Shown: positions 11,101 through 19,169 of the stretch, one piece after another | Position numbering within the stretch: position 1 is the first letter of the stretch | Layout: every line of letters starts with the position of its first letter | DNA from: Cladobotryum mycophilum | Lineage: Eukaryota; Ascomycota; Sordariomycetes; Hypocreales; Hypocreaceae | Assembly: GCA_036429605.1 (NCBI GenBank) | Contig: CM071589.1 | Span: 7,006,001 to 7,070,000, forward strand | Reading direction: 5' to 3' | DNA length: 64,000 nt | Notes under the pieces: generated by a model | What the model was told of the DNA's origin: nothing | Database searches by the model: none | The model's input: the letters and a program-made list of their open reading frames with translations, nothing else | Translations under genes and position numbers: made by a program

Positions 11101-12241
11101 TAGTACAGCTGCACCAACACAACTCACTAGGTTATTAGCTAGCCTTGATAAAGCTATTGGAAAGTATGAGAGAATAGAAAGACAAGATTTAGTTTGGCAG
11201 GCCCCTTGGAATAAGGAACCTAAAGCTACTATCCTAATCAGCCAAGCCTCCAAGAAGGAAGCCAAAAAGCAACACCTACAGTTACTAGAAGACCTTACCT
11301 TTGATAACTACCGAGCCTTCTATACAGACGGCTCGCAGGGTACTCATAAAGGTACTAGCACTAACTCATGTGCATACTATGAAGACAGCCCAAGCCGGCA
11401 AACTGAAGCAGCGAAAACAGCGAGAGTAGCAAGATTCTGGAACCTAGGACCTTACATAGAAGTAGCTGATGCCGAGCTTATAGCAATCTCTAAGGTCCTA
11501 GATGCCCTACTATTATCCAGGACAAACCAACCAACAGCCTATATCTTTGTTGACAGCCAAGCAGCTATAATGAAGATCAAAGGCCCTGGAGAGATTAGTT
11601 ACAGAATCCGGGCTCAGCTGCACCTCCTATCACAGCAAAGCATAGCCATTACAGTTGCCTGGGTACCCAGCCACACAGGGATCCCAGGGAATGAAATAGC
11701 TGATCAGTTAGCTAAGAAAGGGCTAGAAGCCTCGTATAGAGGCCGCCCATACGCCTCTCTTAGCTACCTAAACCGGAAGATAAGAAAAGTCATAGTACAG
11801 CAGTGGCAGACTAGCTGGGCCAGTGAAGAGATGAGAGAGGAGACAGGCCAGAGAGCGAGAGGCCTAGGCACCCAATACCGCAGGATAGCTCAAGATAACC
11901 TTAGCTTTTCGCTAAAAGCTAACCTAGTCAAGGGACCGAGATCAACCCAGTCAGCCTATATCCAGCTAAAACTAGGGATAGGGTATCTTAAAAGCTATCA
12001 AAAAGCCATAAAGAACCTCCCTGACGACCGCTGTAGATGTAGCCAACGACACACAACGCAACACCTGCTGCTACGCTGTAGCAGATACCAAGGGCCTAGA
12101 AAGGCCCTGCAGAAGGCCTTAGGGCCAGGAGCCCAGCTAACGTTACAGAAGCTCTTCACAACAAAACTAGGAAAGGAAGCCCTAATAGGCTTCCTTACTA
12201 GCACGAAGATCTGTACGCGAAGCTGGTTTTTAGAAGAGTAG
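8159..12241 (+). CDS. LINE ORF2: APE endonuclease - reverse transcriptase - RNase H
   Basis: 1360 residues, no internal stop. Residues about 1-240: apurinic-type endonuclease (QEPYC, AGDFNLHHTRWN, GSDHEAL motifs). About 530-800: reverse transcriptase with KKAPGPD, LFLDIKGAFDHV, GIPQGSPISPILF and the catalytic YIDDF box. About 1050-1190: RNase H (AFYTDGSQ, VDSQAA, WVPSHTGIPGNEIADQLAKKG). Near the end a Cys/His motif CRCSQRHTTQHLLLRC, common in this type of LINE. All catalytic Asp/Glu/His positions I can see are present, so the protein looks functional. It starts inside the last codons of ORF1, suggesting translation by termination-reinitiation. Confidence 0.95.
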   Translation: MLESYLKIFQHNTHRTDTVHHTALQLALEAKADIIMLQEPYCPRNKETGNWIALEHTAYNLITPQPGSSPSSIKSRPRVLSYVRKASQLEFTPRYDLFNDPDILAIEILGIEPFLLINLYNEQPQQASQQANQQGLHTIERLLFPIGRLKQPSILAGDFNLHHTRWNTQAKPTARANSLVQWLDSQQATLLVDTSKAIKLGGTYHRENLRRPSVIDLAFSIGFQALSWGNWQAAPATGSDHEALTFEAYVSRPLGTSRLYQTRQPLFNYKKADWKAYSKLLTRAEPRALAQIDQLIGTSSWDEIANLLRDTILEAAELAIARQRPSERSKPWWNDELKDLRKALNRATRLYKAGPTAITLAIWKEARNSYNLALRAIKRAHWNSFLEEAVTTDIYKAYKYTKARQNSSLPSITYTKEDQQQQAQTFEEKCIAFLQTLFPTPAVSHAESARRSKIEVQIPSRPRSKSADWLDLRSTAKAVPKSSTRPTTRPTRTSRHQLQQLENSFQKLSIASQEEPIRPTPERTYWKWPKLEDIEVQRAIFSSSNKKAPGPDTINFLLIQKTYSAVPTLLNKAYQALFTAGYQPVSWREAIGIILPKANKLDYSSPKAYRVIALLNCLGKVLEKIVASRLSYLASTQNLLNPTQLGGRKQRSAVDTVLLLTNYIESQQLSRKAANQTVVTTLFLDIKGAFDHVSKPKLLGILERLDLPKTLISWVDSFLSNRKIQLAFDGQIQQLTDIAIGIPQGSPISPILFLIYIRDIIADQAFQLSYIDDFSLSVSSRSAYQNCRALETIVAKLIGEAEPQGVQFDPGKTELIHFARQRRPITEGLTVANLAVKPKPLVKWLGVWLDYQLNFKHHVTEKLEQATKAFQGLQRLGNTQHGLPARALRLLYIACISSIVDYGVPLWYKGPGQKNLIYQLQQLQNLALARILGAFKRSPYKALELEAAIPPVEVRLQKACLKYGLRTQTLSETHPIRLAITSTAAPTQLTRLLASLDKAIGKYERIERQDLVWQAPWNKEPKATILISQASKKEAKKQHLQLLEDLTFDNYRAFYTDGSQGTHKGTSTNSCAYYEDSPSRQTEAAKTARVARFWNLGPYIEVADAELIAISKVLDALLLSRTNQPTAYIFVDSQAAIMKIKGPGEISYRIRAQLHLLSQQSIAITVAWVPSHTGIPGNEIADQLAKKGLEASYRGRPYASLSYLNRKIRKVIVQQWQTSWASEEMREETGQRARGLGTQYRRIAQDNLSFSLKANLVKGPRSTQSAYIQLKLGIGYLKSYQKAIKNLPDDRCRCSQRHTTQHLLLRCSRYQGPRKALQKALGPGAQLTLQKLFTTKLGKEALIGFLTSTKICTRSWFLEE

Positions 12242-12425
12242 ATATAGGCTGATTAGTTAGCTAGTCAGCCTAGAGGCTAAGGGACATACATAACGCTTGG
12301 AACTAGGAGAAAGAAAACCACCAACTGGAAAACACAATGCCTTATACTGTTAGCTTGAAAGCTAGCCAGCTAGCTACTATTCTAGAAAGTCACTGTACAG
12401 TAAGCTTTTAGATAGATAGATAGCC

Positions 12426-12471
12426 GCTTCATAGGCCTTCGGCCTCCATAAGCGTAATGAATGAAAAAAAA
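12426..12471 (+). other. LINE 3' hairpin and poly(A) tail
   Basis: Stem AGGCC (12433-12437), loop TTC, stem GGCCT (12441-12445), extended by GCTT/AAGC (12426-12429 with 12450-12453). It is followed by a short spacer and an A run ending the element. A terminal hairpin of this type is the likely recognition site for the element's own reverse transcriptase. Confidence 0.6.
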
Positions 12472-12484
12472 AAGTAAATAAATA
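12472..12484. repeat. LINE target-site duplication, right copy
   Basis: Exact 13-bp repeat of 6709-6721, directly after the poly(A). The two leading A bases may also belong to the tail. Confidence 0.85.
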
Positions 12485-14702
12485 AACTATAATTAAAATA
12501 AAATAATTATAATAAAATAAATCCTAGATATTATTTTAAAAGAATATTATATATAGTATATATTAAATATTATATTCTAAATTAAAAATAATAATATTTA
12601 AACCTATTATATTAAAGAATATTATAAAACCTAAAAAAAGAAAATTTCCTAAAGGATTTATTATAAATAATAAAAACTTATAATAGTATAAAAATAAAGT
12701 CTAGATTTTTTTAAAACTTTAAAAGAATCTTATTAAAAAAATTTATTAATATTTTTTATATAAATATAAAAGAATATAAAAAATACTTAAGTAAGTTAAA
12801 TAAAACTTTAATTTTTATAGAATAAAATAATATATTTAGAAAATTATCTTAATATATATTATATATAGTTAAGTAAAGGCTTTAAAGTATAAGCTATATA
12901 AATAAATCTAATTATTATTAATATTCTAGAAACTATAGAAAATAATTGTATTAGATTTCATTATAAAGCTATTTATATTAATTAAACCTATTATAAAAAT
13001 TAAATATAATAGTATTTTTATAATTATTAATAAACTTATAAAATAGGCTTATTTTTTATTATATTAAAAAGCTATAAAGATAAAAGAATTTATATATATA
13101 TTTTTATATATAATTATAAGTATTTATTTTTTATTTAAAGAAATTATCTTAAATTAAAGATTAATTTTTATATTTAAATTTTAATAAAAATTAATTAAAT
13201 AATTAAATATTAATTATAAGCTTAATATAGTTTATTATTTATAAACTAATAAATAAATTAAACGAATTAATTAGATTATTAAAAGATATTTATATTATTA
13301 TATTAATTTTAAGTAAATTAATTAAATAGAACTATTACTATTAATATAGATTATTTATAATATTAATATATTAGAATTTATAGGCTTAAGTTTTATATAT
13401 ATTAATTTTAATTATAATTTAAAAATATATAAAATACCTAAAAATAAAATAATTATAGATAAAGTTATAATTAAAATAAATAGAATAAAAGATTTATATT
13501 AAATAATAAAAGTATAATTTATATTAGTTTATAAAAAAATAAAGAAATATATGGATAAGAATAGATTAAAGGGATTAATTTTTAAGAAAGGAGATATAGT
13601 TTATTTATTTTATTATATACTAGGCAAGAAAAACACAAATATTAAAATAATATAATTAAATAATAAATTAGACTTTAAGAAATTAAAACTTTATTTAATT
13701 AAAAAAGATATTTTAAATATTAATTATAAACTTTTATTATTAGAAAAAATATAAATATACTTAGTTTTTTATATTTTTTTATTTAAAAAAATATTAATTA
13801 ATAAAAATATTAAAAAAATCATTTATAATTTTATAAAAATATTTTTAAAAAAAGAAAATATAAAATTAAATTAATTCTAGTTATATATTATAAAAACAAA
13901 AAATACTAATACCTAGTAAAATAAAAAAATTATATAAAAATAAAAAACATTTAGGAGCTTATTAAGTATTTGGCCTACTCCTAGACGATTCTATAGTAAT
14001 TCTACTAGAATCTAGGCTTAAAGGATTAATAAAAAATAATTATTAATTAAGCCTAACTAATAGATTAATTATAAGATTGACTATAAGATTAACTAAGGAA
14101 ATATTAAAAGTAGATTTTATCTTATAATATTCTTTTTCTTTAATTTATTAAGGGTATTTACCCTATATATAACTATATTTATTGTCTTAGTATATAATAA
14201 TTTCTTTTATTTATTAATTTTTTATAATTTAATTATTATAATAATAAAATCCTACTTTATAGCCTTACATTAAAAAACCAAATTATTTTTAATATAAATA
14301 ATATAATTATTTAAAAAATATTAAAATATATTAAAAAAATTATTTATAAATAAAAGTATTATTATTATTAATATTATACCTAATATAATATTTTTTAATA
14401 TAAGCCTTATAATAAACCTTATCTTTAATAATAATATACTTTTATTTATTAATAATATAAAAAAATAACAAAGTATCTTAAGATTAATTAATATAATAAA
14501 TTTTATAAGATTTTAAATATTCTTTTTTAAATAAAATTAATTATTTTTATTATTTATTTTAATATTATAAAACTAAAAAAAATAAGATTTATAAAAAAAA
14601 GAATAAGCCTAAGAAAAAAAAAGAAAATATAAGTATTTATATAAAAACTAATAAGTCTTAAGGATAAGATTATAAGAAAAAAAGTAATATATAATAATTT
14701 AA
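12485..14702 (+). pseudogene. pol relic, 3' part (integrase region)
   Basis: Continuation of the RIPed Gypsy pol after the LINE. Around 12950-13600 the plus strand reads as degraded integrase (His-rich N-terminal motif followed by the core). Near 13560-13770 it resembles the integrase C-terminal region. A short stretch near 13975-14030 with higher GC might be the remnant of a chromodomain, but I cannot prove that. Stops are everywhere. Confidence 0.6.
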
Positions 14703-15161
14703 TGTATTTATATTATTTATAGAACTAGACTTACTTTTAATAATACTTATGTAAGCTATTAATTAGAAATATAATTATAGTAAAACCCTAAGTAATATAG
14801 TTAATTATAATTAGCTTAAATAAGATTAATTTGAGTATATTTGATAACTTGAATAAGATTAATTTAAGTATATATAATAGTTTAAATAGGATTAACTTGA
14901 TTTATTATAATTATTAAATTATTAGTTTATTTCTATTAGAATAAAATCTTATATTTATTTAGATTATAATAAATTTAATTATTATATATATTAGCTTATT
15001 TTTTATATATATTTAATTAGTTATTAATATAATTATTTATTATTAATAATTTAATACTTAAACTATAATATATTAAACCTATTGTTTAACCTTGTTTTAA
15101 TCTATTGCTAATATTAACCATAATTCAGGTTATCCTTGTTAGGAAACGCCCGGAACGTCAC
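14703..15161 (+). repeat. 3' LTR of the Gypsy element
   Basis: Partner of 2542-2991. It retains more original bases, especially at its end (tccttgttaggaaacgcccggaacgtca, given here in two parts in positions 15135-15160), than the 5' copy does. Confidence 0.8.
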
Positions 15162-15568
15162 AAATCTTACCAATAAGATTATAAATAATTATTTATACTT
15201 TATGTATAGTGTTTTCTAGAATAAAACTAGTGATTTTTATAAATGTTTTTTTTTATTATTGTTTATTTTGTTTTAAGATATTATTAATTTGTTTTTAATA
15301 TGTTTCTATAAGTTAAATATACTTTTTTTAATTTTAAGTAATAAATATTTTATTTAAGTTTTTTTTATTAATTATTATTAATAATAAATTATTATTTATT
15401 ATAGTATTATAGTTTTTTTATATTATTATTAGTAAGGCGAGTTAAATCTAAGAATTTTAAATATTAATTTTTTTATTTTAATATTAAGTTAGGCCGGATA
15501 TTAGTGTTTTTATCCTCTAATCTTTTATTAAATTATTTTCTTAAAGTTTATTAATATTATTATAGTAT
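15162..15568. other. AT-rich gap between LTR copies
   Basis: AT-rich, gene-free. No motif of a transposon protein seen. It may be the RIPed remainder of a second element to which the inverted LTR piece belongs. Confidence 0.5.
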
Positions 15569-15681
15569 AACATTCCGGGCGTTTCCTAACAAGAATAACC
15601 TAGATCGTGGTTAATATTAATAATAGATTAGAATAAAATTAAGTAATAGGTTTAATATATTATAGTTTAGATATTAAATTT
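15569..15681 (-). repeat. Inverted, truncated LTR fragment
   Basis: The reverse complement matches the last about 110 bp of the 3' LTR (shared ccgggcgtttcc, gtttaatatattatagttta blocks). It differs by transitions and breaks off near 15681. Confidence 0.7.
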
Positions 15682-16215
15682 AATTAGATGCTTTTATAAG
15701 GGGATAGGTTAAGTACTTAAAAGGAGATAGATTAGTTACTTGGGGGGATAGGTATAGGTTATATGGGTAGAGAGGGGTTAGCTTGTCTGTATACTCGGCA
15801 TTGGACGGGTCAGACGGGAGTGGCTCGGCTTCAGAGTTCCCACCACCCACAAATAGCGGGTCTTCCTCGGTCAGTGCGGAGTGTGGTTAGAACACGTCAT
15901 TTTATACAAGTGGTAGCCTACCCTATAGGGACGACATAGAATAATATTACGACGCTCATAAACTCGGGTCGAGACGAAGAACAAAGTGCGTAATTAACAC
16001 ATGTTATTGTGGCTAGTAATTCTTTTTCGTTCTTTTCTTTCTCTCTCTCTCTCTCTTTTCCTTTTTTTAAACTCCTAAAGATATGCTCAAACTTTTCTAG
16101 CTCTAAACCATTAGGTATCTTAGTTGTCCCGTCTAATCCCAGTTCCTCTCTAATACACTCCCATTTTATTCTACACACCAAGATTCATCCTATTCTATCA
16201 ATCACATCTCACCAC
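15682..16215. other. Intergenic border: G-rich 22-bp repeats, exon-like ORF, CT tract
   Basis: Three imperfect 22-23 bp units built on GGGGATAGGTT occupy about 15698-15757. On the minus strand 15683-15886 is open for 68 codons without an ATG and is acidic (see findings). A CT-rich tract lies at about 16030-16070, near the 3' end of PGS1. No confident gene. Confidence 0.5.
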
Positions 16216-17914
16216 TCACAACGCTCCACCAACAACCTTTACAATCCACATTGCAATCCTCACCTTCAAGCTCACCCTCCTCTCCAACCTCGTAAAGTCA
16301 TCCATAGTAACCCCCGCAGCATGCTCCTGCAGCCACCTCTGCTCCTCCGCCAACTTCCCCTTCAAGCCCTCGTTGCGCGTGACGATCAAGGCGCCGGCTT
16401 CCAGGTCCAGGGAGTAGCTCCGCTTGGTATAATTCGAGCTCCCAATGATGCTCATGGAAGGGCTGGTATCGCCCGGCATGGTCACCCACATGCCCTTGGC
16501 GTGGTACGTCCACCCGCCGGGCTGGCCAGCGGTGCCGAGACTCCATTCCTTGAGTGCGATGTCGCCGAGACGGCCATTGTCATGAACTGACTGGAGGAAT
16601 CGCCGCGCAAGGAGAACATACGCATCTGGGAGGAGACCGGATACACCTTTGGACTTGTAAAAGCCGTTCGCCTCCGGTGCTGCTGTGATGACCACGTTGT
16701 TGCTCGATGCAGTGGCGAGCAGTAGCTTCGTTAGTGACGGAGCAGGGTTAAAGTACCCCGCCGTAAATGTCCACGATGATCCTTGATAAGCAGGTGAAGC
16801 CAATCTCTCAAGAATCCTCAAGATGATAGGGAGCTCAGTCGAAGTGTCGGGCTTCATAACCTGTGACATCTGACCCAGCATGTACACCCGCGTATCAGCC
16901 AATTCCCCGTCAGGCCCCTTCTCCGAGGACAGCAAACCCTTTAGCGTAGATGTCGTATTCTCGACAAATAACTCGGGCTTCTCCAGCGGGGAGGGCGCAG
17001 AGTTTGTCTTTGGCCATGAGAGGGTATACCCGGCTGCTTCCCCCGAAGGCTCCACGAGAAAACTAAACGACGCTACCCCGTTGTGAAGTTTCCAGAAATG
17101 GTCCGTCACCTCCTTCGACGAAAAGAGATGGTAGCGATCCTGTCGATTTGTGAAATAATCCATTGACAGATTTGCCCTTTACACCTTGTCAGCTCATCAA
17201 CATCCCTGTAGAAAGCAAACATCCACAGAGTGAACTCACCCAGACATGATAATCTCATCATCAACCCCGTACAGCTTCATATGCTGCAATCCCCACCCCT
17301 CATTAATCCTCTTCGGTATGTACTTCTTCCTCAGCCCCGTAAGATTCGGCGTATGATACATCCTAATCTCGACCCTTTCGGCCCCAAACTCCGTAATCAG
17401 CGGCGCAAGCAGCGATGCGCACGACGGGTTGGGCGACTCTCTCGTTCCGCGCAGCGCATCCGTCAAGATGCTGAGCTTGAGATCCGGGTTCCGCCTCATG
17501 GCCTCCTGCAACGTCTCAATGAGTTCCTTCTCGGACTTGCCAATGTACAAAGTAGACAAGAATATCCTCTTTTTAGCATTCCGTATTCGATCCTGAGCCC
17601 ACCATCAGCTTCAAGTTTTCCTTCCCCATCTCTTCATCTCCCGGTCCAAGTTCGCACCTTGAGCGTCTCGTAGAATTCCGCAGGCGTCTTTATGATCCGT
17701 ATCTGTTCCCCCTCACATCAAAGCTCGGCGCCATGCGATCCAGCTCGCTCACAAACGGTGCCAATAAGCCTGCCCCATTGCCCGTACTCTGTACCGGAGC
17801 TCCTTGAGGCGTCGCATAGCTTCTACACTGGAATTTGACTGCTGAAATATTTGGTTTGGGCCGTACGATGCGAGCTCTCGAGGCGCACCGGCCGCAACCT
17901 CGTGCAAGCATCAT
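16216..17914 (-). CDS. PGS1: CDP-diacylglycerol-glycerol-3-phosphate 3-phosphatidyltransferase (phosphatidylglycerophosphate synthase)
   Basis: Mitochondrial inner-membrane enzyme of the phospholipase-D superfamily; it makes phosphatidylglycerophosphate, the first committed step to cardiolipin. Exons on the minus strand: 17914-17658, 17592-17240, 17176-16216, with introns of 65 and 63 nt joining in phase. The start is a Met-Met at 17914/17911 followed by an Arg-rich, acid-free presequence suited to mitochondrial import. Two HKD-type motifs are visible: HMKLYGVDD in exon 2 (with SGANLS across the splice) and HAKGMW...IIGSSNYTKRS in exon 3. Total about 520 residues, the usual length. Anomaly: after FDVRG in exon 1 the frame breaks at a five-C run (17708-17712, plus strand); sequence downstream continues in the other frame with perfect family similarity, so a base seems to be missing. 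Family call is firm; the break looks like sequencing error. Confidence 0.9.
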
Positions 17915-18177
17915 CTCCAGGTTCAATTGACCCTGCTCAACAGGCTCAAAGTAAATTCTCTTCACTCTCTTTTTCTAGAATTCTTCTGCGTAGCGCAAAG
18001 ATTGAAGCGAGCTTTTCGCAAGAGTTTTTGCCATCACCAAAGTTATGCCGAGGTTTTACCGCGCAGTTGGGAATCTTGCAACCTTCCCGACAACGTCCAT
18101 CCTCCCAATTGAAACGAACCTCGAGAACAAAGCTCCAGCAAATTAGAGAGGTGGAAATTGGTCGCCAACCCGCCATC
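17915..18177. promoter_or_regulatory. Divergent promoter PGS1 / NDUFA12
   Basis: 263 bp between the two start codons, presumably driving both mitochondrial genes. No clear TATA box or repeat seen. Confidence 0.5.
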
Positions 18178-18859
18178 ATGTCGACAATCACACGAACACT
18201 CGGCAACCTGCGCAAGGTTGGCATCAAGGTAAGCCACTCACTCCCCCCAGTTCGCTTCAATGGCCCCCGACAAGCAACGCTGACATTCTCCCGCAGGATT
18301 ACTTCCGACAGATGCTGGTACGTGATCACCACTCGATTCGATATCCCCAATATGCTCGACTAACGCACAGCCCGCGCTCTCATCGAACAGTACATCGGTA
18401 CGCATAACTCTCTCGATCCCTTCAAATCTAAAGCCCTCTAACAACCAAAAATAGGTGACACCAAGCACGGCCAGCTCATCGGTCAGGATCGCGCCGGCAA
18501 CAAATTCTTCGAGAACGGCGAAGAACTGCCCCTCCGAACCCGCTGGGTCGAGTACGCCAAGCACGACTACGACGCCGCCCAGATCGAACCCGGCTGGCAC
18601 GCCTGGATCAGCTACTCTCTCGACAAGCCCCCCACCGAGGACGCCCTGATCCAGACGGGCACCAGAAAGTTTGAGCCTGCGCTGCCCAAGCCCAACTATA
18701 CCCAGACGCGGGGCGCTTTCAAGACCTACAGCACGTGAGTTCGATTTCGGAGCAAATTTGCGGAGATGGTGCGAGAAAAGGGTTGGTTTGCTAACCGACA
18801 TGCACAGAACAAAGGCCAAGATTAGTACCTGGGAGCCGGTGGCTGCGGAGAGGTCATGA
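18178..18859 (+). CDS. NDUFA12: NADH:ubiquinone oxidoreductase accessory subunit NDUFA12 (B17.2 family)
   Basis: Accessory subunit of mitochondrial complex I. Five exons give a continuous product of about 140 residues: 18178-18228, 18297-18317, 18391-18397, 18455-18734 and 18808-18859. The third exon is only 7 nt; it supplies the Tyr-Ile-Gly of the conserved YIGDTK motif. Downstream come GNKFFEN, ELPLRTRWVEY and IEPGWHAWISY, all hallmarks of the family. Every intron is GT-AG and all phases join. It is divergently arranged with PGS1. The stop is TGA at 18857-18859. Family assignment is secure. Confidence 0.94.
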
Positions 18860-19169
18860 GCGTTTTTCCTTCAGTAGAGAGGGGTTGTGTACATATCGAG
18901 AACATGCGCGTGAGATGAAATGGAACTATTCATGCGTCAGACATGTGAATCATGAACAGAGTGCTATGAGAACAAGTTGCTACATGTAAATTGACCATTA
19001 AAAAGTCACGCAGGAGATCTTATTCAACAGTAGCTACAAACAATCAAGACTCCGCCAATGCCATCTAGCCCATCTATTGCGAAATTGCAACAAATGCCAC
19101 CAAATTGGAACCGCTCTTCGCAGTGAAAAAACAAAAAAACGATATCATGGAACTCTCATAACTTGTAAC
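18860..19169. other. Intergenic, convergent 3' ends
   Basis: About 310 bp between the 3' ends of NDUFA12 and the transhydrogenase. I see only presumed terminator sequence. Confidence 0.5.

Larger units (their letters stand above)
6722..12471 (+). mobile_element. Full-length LINE (Tad/I-type, APE-RT-RNase H), apparently intact
   Basis: A 5.75-kb non-LTR retrotransposon: 5' leader of about 140 bp, ORF1 with zinc knuckles, ORF2 with endonuclease, reverse transcriptase and RNase H, a 3' untranslated region of about 220 bp ending in a hairpin and a short poly(A). It is flanked by a 13-bp target duplication. Both ORFs are uninterrupted, and base composition is ordinary in contrast with the AT-only host element, so this copy has escaped RIP. 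The domain set fits the Tad1/I group known from fungi; exact clade would need a tree. Confidence 0.92.
2542..15161 (+). mobile_element. RIP-degraded Gypsy-type LTR retrotransposon, split by a LINE
   Basis: Two direct long repeats (2542-2991 and 14703-15161) flank an internal AT-only region. Translating the plus strand and allowing for C-to-T and G-to-A changes shows in order a gag-type zinc knuckle (3864-3906), a reverse transcriptase with a Y-x-D-D equivalent (5922-5936), an RNase H end resembling the NGRADALS motif (about 6688-6712), then, beyond the LINE, integrase-like sequence. Without the inserted LINE the element would be about 6.9 kb, normal for Metaviridae. Stops occur in all frames, so it is dead. 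Order RT-RH-IN is what identifies Gypsy rather than Copia. Transition-only degradation and extreme AT content are the hallmark of RIP. No target-site duplication could be made out. Confidence 0.85.

Noticed and set aside
2398..15568. AT-rich island as centromere or mitochondrial DNA insertion
   Set aside because: LTRs, gag knuckle and RT/RNase H remnants identify it as a RIPed retrotransposon.
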